DNA of 38,452 nucleotides, taken from NCBI GenBank assembly GCA_047921395.1, contig JBLRWH010000017.1:1-38452 (forward strand), read 5' to 3'. This document shows, piece after piece, positions 33,080 through 38,452 of this stretch. The DNA comes from XN24 sp047921395. Its GTDB lineage: Bacteria; Pseudomonadota; Gammaproteobacteria; Steroidobacterales; XN24. A model generated the notes under the pieces. It did not search any database. It was not told where the DNA came from and worked only from the letters and a program-made list of their open reading frames with translations. A program made the translations under genes and the position numbers. Each line of letters begins with the position of its first letter. Position 1 is the first letter of the stretch.

Positions 33080-33964
33080 TCACTTTAGCAGAGCCGAATC
33101 CTCCTCGATGAAGGCGATGCTGTCGGCCATCGTGTCGGCAACGAACTGCAGCGGCGGAGCCAGCGCGGCCACGATCCGGGCGTGCCCGGCATCCTCATAG
33201 AGCTTCAGCGTCACAGGCACGCCCTCTGCTTCGAGTGCGGCGGCCAGTCGCTCGCTGTGCTCCGGCAGCACGCGCCGGTCGCTGGTGCCATGGATCAGCA
33301 GCGTACGTGGCGCGCGGGCCGAGACGAACTCGATCGGCTGGCTCGCGGCGCGTGTCTCCTCCGGGAACACCTCTTCCAAGTATCCCGGGTCCAGCGGCAG
33401 GAAATCGTAGGGGCCCGACAAGCCGATGAAGCCGGCGAGCGGCGGCGCCTCGACGCTGTCGAGATAGTGCTCGTCCAGCGCCAGCAGCGCGGCGATTTGC
33501 GCGCCCGCGGAGTGTCCCATCAGGAACAGCGGCCGCTCTCCATCGGCCAGCCCGTCGAGATTGCGGGCCGCCCATTCCACGGCCCGGGCGCCGTCCTCGA
33601 CGAAAGCCGGAAAAGCGACCTCGGGGTAGGTGCGGTAATCGGGGATCACGACGACGATGCCGGCGCGAGTCAGCGACGAGGCGACGAATTCGAAACCGGC
33701 CTTCGACGCCTCGCGCCAGCCGTTGCCGTAAAAGAACACGACCACCGGCGCATCCGGCGCCGCGTCCGCGGGGCGATAGAGGTCGAGCCGCTGGCGCGGT
33801 TCGTCGCCGTAGGCCTGGTCGGCGAGTCGCTCGTAGTGCGCCGAAGGGCTCAGGACGTTGACGGCCGTGAGCGGTCCGCAACCAGCCAAAAGGGTTGCGG
33901 CGAAGGCGATCACGACGGCCCAGCGGGCGCCGCGGTTCCGCGAGTCGTCGTATGAACGGTTCAT
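33080..33964 (-). CDS. Lipoprotein alpha/beta hydrolase
   Basis: This 294-residue protein uses the ATG at 33964, which overlaps the upstream gene stop as ATGA. A signal peptide ends in a lipobox LLAGC (Cys29), so it is probably membrane-tethered. The esterase fold is clear: oxyanion-type FFYGNGWR, nucleophile elbow GHSAG at about 150-154, an Asp in LIHGTSDRRV, and a catalytic His in DAGHARI. It resembles BD-FAE/carboxylesterase-type hydrolases. It is probably co-transcribed with the oxidoreductase. The substrate is unknown. Confidence 0.88.
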   Translation of the reverse strand: MNRSYDDSRNRGARWAVVIAFAATLLAGCGPLTAVNVLSPSAHYERLADQAYGDEPRQRLDLYRPADAAPDAPVVVFFYGNGWREASKAGFEFVASSLTRAGIVVVIPDYRTYPEVAFPAFVEDGARAVEWAARNLDGLADGERPLFLMGHSAGAQIAALLALDEHYLDSVEAPPLAGFIGLSGPYDFLPLDPGYLEEVFPEETRAASQPIEFVSARAPRTLLIHGTSDRRVLPEHSERLAAALEAEGVPVTLKLYEDAGHARIVAALAPPLQFVADTMADSIAFIEEDSALLK

Positions 33965-34983
33965 GTCCGTGCAGGCACGCATGGCTGGATATCTTTCTCG
34001 GCGGCCTCCCGGACCGCATCAAGCAATGACTGGGTGCGCTCGCTGGCCAGGATCCACCGTTCGCGGAGCGACGCGTCTCCGGCCGATGCGGCGAAATCCT
34101 GGAACATCAGCGACGGGGCGGAAAATGGCGAGGCGACGCGAACCAGCGCCGCGGCCTCGCCGGTCCTGGAATCCCGGTAGGTGGCGGACCCGTCCTGGTC
34201 CTCGCCAATGAAGTTGTCCATTTGTATCTCTCCGCGTCGACCGGACAGCCGCAGCTCGATCGCGACCGTATCGGCGTCGAACCCGCAGCGCCAGCTGCAC
34301 ACGGTATCGTCCTCGAAGGTGAGCGATCCCTCGCCCGCAATGATGGCGCCGGTCTGCGGGTCGCGGCGCAGACGGGCGTGAACGGAGCGTAGTCCGCGCT
34401 CGGGCGAGAGGTATTCCACCACCGCACGCATGTTGTACCAGCCGAGGTCGCCGAGCGCGCCCAACGGTTCCAGGGCCGGGTCATAGCGGATGTCGCTGCG
34501 GTCCGCCAGCGTGACGAGGAAAGATGATTCCAGCGACTGCGGCCTACCGGTGATCTCACCGGTGCGTGCCAGGATTTCCGCAGTCCGCGGGTGATGCACA
34601 AAGTGCGTCGCATCCATGAAAGCCACGCCATGGTCGCGGCATGCGGCGGTGATCCGACGCAGGGAGGCGAGACTCGCGAAAGGCTTCTCCGCCAGCACGT
34701 GCTTGCCGGCCGCGGCGGCGGCGATGCAGATCTCCTCGCGCAGGGCCGTCGGCGTCGCGACATAGACGGCGTCGATCCCCTCCCAGGCGAGCATTTCGGC
34801 CCAGGACCCGAACGCCCTGCCGGCGCCGTGCCGCATAGCGAAGGCCGAGGCGGTGTCGATGCTGCGGCTCGCGACGGCTGCGAGTTCCACCATGGGGGTC
34901 TTCCGGACGACATCCGCCATCCAGTTGGCGATTTTGCCCGTGCCGACGAAGCCCCAGCGCAGCGCAGCCGATCTGGTTTTCAT
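33961..34983 (-). CDS. Gfo/Idh/MocA family oxidoreductase
   Basis: This 340-residue NAD(P)-dependent enzyme has an N-terminal Rossmann domain (WGFVGTGKIANWMA), the conserved VLAEKPFAS motif with its catalytic Lys, and a C-terminal alpha/beta substrate domain. Family members oxidise or reduce sugars, inositols or related compounds. ATG 34983 is chosen because GAAGGA lies six bases before it; the longer frame upstream has no similarity. It overlaps the lipoprotein hydrolase by four bases. The preferred substrate cannot be read. Confidence 0.88.
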   Translation of the reverse strand: MKTRSAALRWGFVGTGKIANWMADVVRKTPMVELAAVASRSIDTASAFAMRHGAGRAFGSWAEMLAWEGIDAVYVATPTALREEICIAAAAAGKHVLAEKPFASLASLRRITAACRDHGVAFMDATHFVHHPRTAEILARTGEITGRPQSLESSFLVTLADRSDIRYDPALEPLGALGDLGWYNMRAVVEYLSPERGLRSVHARLRRDPQTGAIIAGEGSLTFEDDTVCSWRCGFDADTVAIELRLSGRRGEIQMDNFIGEDQDGSATYRDSRTGEAAALVRVASPFSAPSLMFQDFAASAGDASLRERWILASERTQSLLDAVREAAEKDIQPCVPART

Positions 34984-35043
34984 TTGCATTCCTTCTCGGA
35001 CATGATCCTGCAACCCGCTTGCCATTGAGGAACCAGGGTGTCT

Positions 35044-35320
35044 ATGCCCAGTACGTACATCTTTCTTCCCCTCCTGCTGCAGGTGCGCCTGACCGTGGCA
35101 GTGTACCTTGCGCTCTCCGCGGCAAAGTCCCCCGCCGTCGAGCAGGGCTTCGTAGATCCGGCGCGCAGAGCCTTGCACGACGACGCATGGCCCGAGAGCG
35201 TGCAAAAGATCAACAACAACATCCGTAACCAGTTCGAAGTCCCGGTCCTGTTTTATGTCCTCGTTGTCACGCTCTACCTGCTCGAGGCGGCGGGTCCCGT
35301 CGCACAGGCCCTGGCCCTTG
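35044..35320 (+). pseudogene. Truncated MAPEG-family membrane protein
   Basis: The first 90 or so codons are a good MAPEG protein: TYIFLPLLLQVRLTVAVYL, then RRALHDDAWPESVQKINNNI, and VPVLFYVLVVTLYLLEAAG. MAPEG proteins are normally about 130 residues with four helices. Here similarity stops near 35320 after VAQALAL, and the open frame continues to 35574 as unrelated sequence. The last helices are missing, so it is probably nonfunctional. It is divergent from the oxidoreductase gene. Confidence 0.7.
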
Positions 35321-35661
35321 AGTTCTTCGACATGCCGGTCGAGCGCTGCAGCAGAAGGGTGGTCGAAATACACCACGACGCGACCATAGCGCTCCAGCCG
35401 CTCCCGTCCGGAACGCAGGTCTGCTGGGGGATGCGAATCGAGAACCGCCTTCCCAGATTGATCTGCGGGGTCCTGGGTAAAGCCATCATTACGAAGCGGA
35501 TGCGCCTGCCGCAAGGCCTCGAAAGCATGTCGGAGATGATGATGCTCGCTGGGCTCGGGCTTGAGGTTTCATGACATGAATGCAAGCAGGGCACTGCTCG
35601 AGGATGAATGGCCGGCAACTGAGCTAAACTAAGGGTCATGGCCTCAGGGGAGAGAAGCATC
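35321..35661. other. Gene-poor stretch, possible remnant
   Basis: No intact gene is visible. On the minus strand, about 35310-35403, the frame reads RYGRVVVYFDHPSAAALDRH, then VEELKGQG. It looks like a coding fragment but I cannot assign it. It ends at the MAPEG truncation point, suggesting a deletion joined two genes. The rest looks noncoding up to the ribosome site (GGGAGAGAAG) of the LysM gene. Confidence 0.4.
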
Positions 35662-36162
35662 ATGGGACTGTTCGATTTCATCGCGGAAGCCGGCGACAAG
35701 TTATTCGGCGGAGACACGCTGGACGAAAACAAGGTCCGCGAGCACATCGCCGGCCTGGGCCTCAAGCTGAAGCCGTTCTCCGTGGTCGCGCACCAGAAGG
35801 ACAAGATGGTGTCCCTGATTGGCTGGGCGGAGACGCTGCAGGACAAGGAGAAGGCCATCCTGGCGGCCGGCAACATCAAGGGCGTGAAAAAGGTCGACGA
35901 TCGCCTCAAGGTAGGCATGCCGCCGGCCACGAGAGCGGAGACGGCTCCCGTCACGGTGGGTAACGCGCCGGAACCAGACAGCACAGAGCAGCCGTCTTCG
36001 CGCTTTTACACGGTCCAGTCTGGCGATACGCTCTCCAAGATCGCTCGCGAGTACTACGGGAGTGCGAGCAAGTACCCGCTGATCTTCGAGGCCAACAAGC
36101 CGATGCTCACCAATCCCGACCGCATCTACCCCGGGCAGGTGCTGCGCATCCCAGAGGCCTAG
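35662..36162 (+). CDS. BON + LysM domain protein (Kbp/YgaU-like)
   Basis: This 166-residue protein starts MGLFDFIAEAGDKLFGG, as in Kbp/YgaU. A BON domain covers about 25-90 and a LysM domain about 115-164 (YTVQSGDTLSKIAREYYG and PDRIYPGQVLRIP), joined by a flexible linker. E. coli Kbp binds potassium; LysM usually binds peptidoglycan. No signal peptide is seen, as in Kbp, so the protein may stay in the cytoplasm. ATG 35662 is chosen for its GGGAGAGAAG site. Confidence 0.88.
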   Translation: MGLFDFIAEAGDKLFGGDTLDENKVREHIAGLGLKLKPFSVVAHQKDKMVSLIGWAETLQDKEKAILAAGNIKGVKKVDDRLKVGMPPATRAETAPVTVGNAPEPDSTEQPSSRFYTVQSGDTLSKIAREYYGSASKYPLIFEANKPMLTNPDRIYPGQVLRIPEA

Positions 36163-36187
36163 CAGCAACCTGTCGGCGGGTGGGTGG

Positions 36188-36706
36188 TCAGCGCTTCAGC
36201 TTTCCAAACATCCCCGCCAGGTCGTTCAGCGGATTGCCGTCGCCGTCCATATCCAGCACGGCGGCGATGCCGCCGGCAGACCCCTGCGCTGGCTGGGCGG
36301 GTGCTCCGCCCTGATTGCTCATGTAGCCGGCCACCAGCATGCTGAGCGTGGGCAGCATTTTCTTCAGGACGTTCGGATCGACGCCGGTCTGCCCCGCGGC
36401 ATCCCGCGCGACGGTTCGACTGACGTCCTTCGAGCCGAAGATCTGGCCGAGCACCTGGTTGCCGTGCTCGAGGTTAGTAGGCTGCGGGCCGAGGACCTCG
36501 TCCATCAGTCCGCCGCCGCCCAGCTTTCCGAGCATGCCCAGGAGGCCACCGCCACCGGGCTGCGCCTCGGCGTGCTGCTTGAACCGGCCCAGGATCCCCG
36601 GCAGCAGGGCCTCGGCACCGGTGCGGGCCTGCCGCTCGTCGACACCCAACTCGCGCGCCATCGCTGCCAGTCCGCCCGTCTGCTGTATAAGCTCCGAGAC
36701 TTGCAT
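36188..36706 (-). CDS. DUF937 protein
   Basis: This 172-residue soluble protein has a helical N-terminal DUF937 domain (MQVSELIQQTGGLAAMAREL, Gly-rich LLGMLGKLGGGGLMDEVLG). The C-terminal calcium-loop-like DMDGDGNPLND is common in this family. DUF937 has no established function. It is convergent with the LysM gene and divergent from the metallopeptidase. Confidence 0.82.
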   Translation of the reverse strand: MQVSELIQQTGGLAAMARELGVDERQARTGAEALLPGILGRFKQHAEAQPGGGGLLGMLGKLGGGGLMDEVLGPQPTNLEHGNQVLGQIFGSKDVSRTVARDAAGQTGVDPNVLKKMLPTLSMLVAGYMSNQGGAPAQPAQGSAGGIAAVLDMDGDGNPLNDLAGMFGKLKR

Positions 36707-36815
36707 GGTGTGCTCCGTTGGCAGTGTGTCAATCCAGTGTAGCTGGCTGCAACCCGGAGCGAAAAAAGCCTAGACTCCTGCAGTCCGGGATGCTTGAGCA
36801 CGAGGAGGGCCGGGC

Positions 36816-37688
36816 ATGAAGTGGAAAGGCCGGCGGGGCAGCACGAACGTGCAAGACGCGCGCGGCCGGCGTGTGGTGGGGGGCGCCGGCGGGCTGGGCA
36901 TGCTGCTCAACTTCGTTGGCCGGACGTTCGGCATGAAGGGCATCCTGGTGCTGGTGGTGCTCGGCTTCATCGGCTGGCAGATGGGCCTGCTCGACCCCGC
37001 CGCGCTCGTCGGCGGGGGCCAGGTCCAGGAGACCGGCTACCAGCCAAGCGCGGAAGAGCAGGAACGCTTCGAATTCGTCCGCGTCGTGCTGGCCGACACC
37101 GAGGACGTCTGGTCACGCGAGTTCACGCGCCTCGGCCGGCAGTACCAGGAGCCCGGGCTCGTCGTGTTCAGCGGCCAGTACCCGACCGCATGCGGGATGG
37201 GTGATGCCCGCATGGGGCCGTTCTACTGCCCGGCGGACCGGAAGATCTACATCGACCTGGGCTTCTACGATGAGCTCGCGCAGACCTTCGAGGCCCCGGG
37301 CGATTTCGCCCAGGCCTACGTGATCGCCCACGAGGTCGGCCACCACGTGCAGAACCTGCTCGGCATCTCGGGGCAGGTCGCGGCGCTGCGCGGGCGCCCC
37401 GAGTACAACCAGCACTCCGTGCGGCTGGAGCTGCAGGCGGATTATCTGGCGGGTGTGTGGGCCCACCACAACCGGCAATACCTCGAGCACGGTGACATCG
37501 AGGAAGCCATGCAGGCCGCCAACCAGATCGGGGACGATGCCATCCAGCAACGCACACAGGGCCGCGTGGTTCCCCACGCCTTCACTCATGGCACGTCCGA
37601 GCAGCGGATGCGCTGGTTCAGGCGAGGCCTGGAAGGTGGACGCATGGAGGAGGGTGACACTTTCGACGTGCCGTACGGGAGCCTTTGA
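36816..37688 (+). CDS. ypfJ: YpfJ-family neutral zinc metallopeptidase
   Basis: This 290-residue protein has one N-terminal membrane helix (about 41-60). The zinc site is HEVGHH (172-177), with a likely third ligand, Glu205, in RLELQADYLAG. The C-terminus has the family pattern HGTSEQRMRWFRRGLEGG. The YpfJ family (KPN_02809 type) is about 290 residues, so this is full length. The protease domain probably faces the periplasm. The substrate is unknown. A GAGGAGGG ribosome site precedes ATG 36816. Confidence 0.9.
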   Translation: MKWKGRRGSTNVQDARGRRVVGGAGGLGMLLNFVGRTFGMKGILVLVVLGFIGWQMGLLDPAALVGGGQVQETGYQPSAEEQERFEFVRVVLADTEDVWSREFTRLGRQYQEPGLVVFSGQYPTACGMGDARMGPFYCPADRKIYIDLGFYDELAQTFEAPGDFAQAYVIAHEVGHHVQNLLGISGQVAALRGRPEYNQHSVRLELQADYLAGVWAHHNRQYLEHGDIEEAMQAANQIGDDAIQQRTQGRVVPHAFTHGTSEQRMRWFRRGLEGGRMEEGDTFDVPYGSL

Positions 37689-37890
37689 CAACGGGGGCAC
37701 GCTCGTGACAACGCATGATTCAGCCCGGGACTTCGAGGCACGCATCCTGGCGGCCCTCAGCGCCGCCGGGCTGGATCCCGACCAGCGCCTGTCGCCCGGT
37801 CGATGCAATCAATCGCCCCGTTCGTTCGTCCTTACTGTTGACCGACGGATGCGCCGGTTGCCATAACACAACGATCGAGGAGAGAACCGA

Positions 37891-38184
37891 ATGAGTAATA
37901 CGATGAGCCGGAAGACGGCCCTGCTGGCCGCGATGGCGGCGGCCGGCGCCCTGGTGGCGGCGTCCGCGAATGCGGTGCCGCCGCAGCCCGACGAGTGGGA
38001 GAAATGCGCGGGGATCGCCAAGGCCGGCCAGAATGACTGCGGCGCGCTCGACGGCAGTCACGCCTGTGCCGACCAGGCGAAGGTGGACGCCGATCCGAAC
38101 GAGTGGGTTTATGTGCCGGCGGGCACCTGCACGAAGATCGTGGACGGCAGGGTCGCCGCAACCAAGCCGGCCGACAATGGCTGA
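37891..38184 (+). CDS. bufA1: BufA1-type (DUF2282) bufferin precursor
   Basis: This 97-residue peptide precursor has a signal peptide (cleavage likely after ASANA, about residue 28) and a mature domain with four cysteines at 39, 50, 59 and 80. Its pattern EKCAGIAKAGQNDCGALDG, HACADQAKVDADPNEW and YVPAGTC is diagnostic of DUF2282. BufA1 peptides are modified by an MNIO enzyme and bind copper in the periplasm. GGAGAG lies at a normal distance upstream of the ATG. I found no TGTAAC-N16-CGTCTA copy upstream. It is the second copper-RiPP precursor in the window. Confidence 0.9.
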   Translation: MSNTMSRKTALLAAMAAAGALVAASANAVPPQPDEWEKCAGIAKAGQNDCGALDGSHACADQAKVDADPNEWVYVPAGTCTKIVDGRVAATKPADNG

Positions 38185-38190
38185 GGCAGG

Positions 38191-38452
38191 ATGCTCCGCG
38201 GGCCAGGTGATGCCGGGGCGGCCGGGCTCGCGGTGCGTGCGGCGCACGCCCGCGAGCTGTTGAGCCGCCGGCCGCCGCTGGGCCACGACATCGACCTCGA
38301 TATCTCCCCGGGAACTCCACCTCCCGGCCCGGAGAGTTTCGTCGAACAGAAGGCAGCGAACGCCATTCGCACCACGCTGCTCGGCTTGCTCGGCACCGCG
38401 AGGCGTGGTCCACGAGTTGCAACAGCTTGCCGACCCCGCTCACCGCGTCGCG
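38191..38452 (+). CDS. Possible start of an MNIO maturase (BufB/DUF692), diverging after about 30 residues
   Basis: An open frame starts at ATG 38191, 6 bases after bufA1, and runs off the window. Its residues AAGLAVRAAHARELLSRRPP, followed by LG, resemble the N-terminus of BufB-type MNIO proteins. After LG the family continues with WLEVHSENYFG-like sequence, but here it reads HDIDLDISPGTPPPGPESF. That is not recognisable. Either the gene is broken by a deletion or rearrangement here, or the resemblance is coincidental. The rest lies outside the window. Confidence 0.4.
   Translation, partial: MLRGPGDAGAAGLAVRAAHARELLSRRPPLGHDIDLDISPGTPPPGPESFVEQKAANAIRTTLLGLLGTARRGPRVATACRPRSPRR

Noticed and set aside
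35321..35574. C-terminal half of the 178-residue plus-strand frame as a real protein domain
   Set aside because: MAPEG similarity stops near 35320 and the rest has no membrane helices or recognisable domain.
37704..37866. Small open frame beginning VTTHDSARDFEARILAAL
   Set aside because: About 53 codons with no recognised family and no good ribosome site; it may be a remnant, but this cannot be supported.

Overview
The window is G+C-rich bacterial DNA, roughly two thirds G+C by eye (not computed). It looks like a chromosomal segment of a Gram-negative proteobacterium, most likely a gammaproteobacterium. Outer-membrane lipid-transport genes (Mla/Mce type), two lipoproteins with clear lipoboxes, MtgA, an ExaC-type aldehyde dehydrogenase, PPK2 and DmeF support this. 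I see no rRNA, tRNA, insertion sequence, phage gene or CRISPR array.

Region 1 (1-7196, + strand) is a tightly packed, often overlapping gene set. It holds a PEGA-domain protein cut by the window edge, an FHA-like/PEGA/FGE-fold membrane protein, a small exported Ala/Pro-rich protein, a MotA/TolQ/ExbB-type channel subunit, an actin-like/FHA protein, and two proteins with a MotB/ExbD-like Asp-containing N-terminal membrane helix, a coiled coil and a von Willebrand A domain. It reads as an ion-motive-force-driven envelope complex with vWA output domains and phosphopeptide-type sensing. This is my main candidate for an undescribed system.

Region 2 (7233-12637) has a KAS III enzyme divergent from an ECF sigma factor. 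The sigma gene is followed by two related zinc-finger anti-sigma-like proteins, an ECF-type promoter, an EGKCG-repeat copper-RiPP precursor (HvfA/BufA2 type), a DoxX/HvfX-type membrane protein and a membrane-anchored FMN glutamate-synthase-like protein. The expected MNIO maturase (DUF692) and its partner (DUF2063) are not here. A second, BufA1-type (DUF2282) precursor lies at 37891-38184 and is followed by the start of what may be an MNIO gene that diverges from the family after about 30 residues.

Region 3 (12674-16124) is a complete Mla/Mce-type lipid ABC transporter operon: STAS-permease, ATPase, MCE protein and PqiC-like lipoprotein. Region 4 (16267-20093) is an oxidation cluster: ExaC aldehyde dehydrogenase, DUF779, a GDCCVxC small protein and a Baeyer-Villiger-type monooxygenase. 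Region 5 (20059-24855) holds housekeeping and stress genes: MtgA, a tandem universal stress protein, PPK2, a 2OG-oxygenase-like protein, and the metal exporters DmeF and GDT1/UPF0016.

Region 6 (24875-29830) shows gene decay. It contains an alpha/beta-hydrolase tail, an acetolactate-synthase-like gene with an apparent internal in-frame deletion, an aldehyde dehydrogenase broken by a frameshifting deletion and a nonsense codon, an intact type II NADH dehydrogenase, and a shattered amidohydrolase. A truncated MAPEG gene at 35044-35320 is a further casualty. Region 7 (29851-37688) has a Phd/VapBC-type toxin-antitoxin pair, an AAA/DUF4143 ATPase, an AI-2E-family permease, a lipoprotein hydrolase with a Gfo/Idh/MocA oxidoreductase, a BON-LysM protein, a DUF937 protein and a YpfJ-type metallopeptidase.
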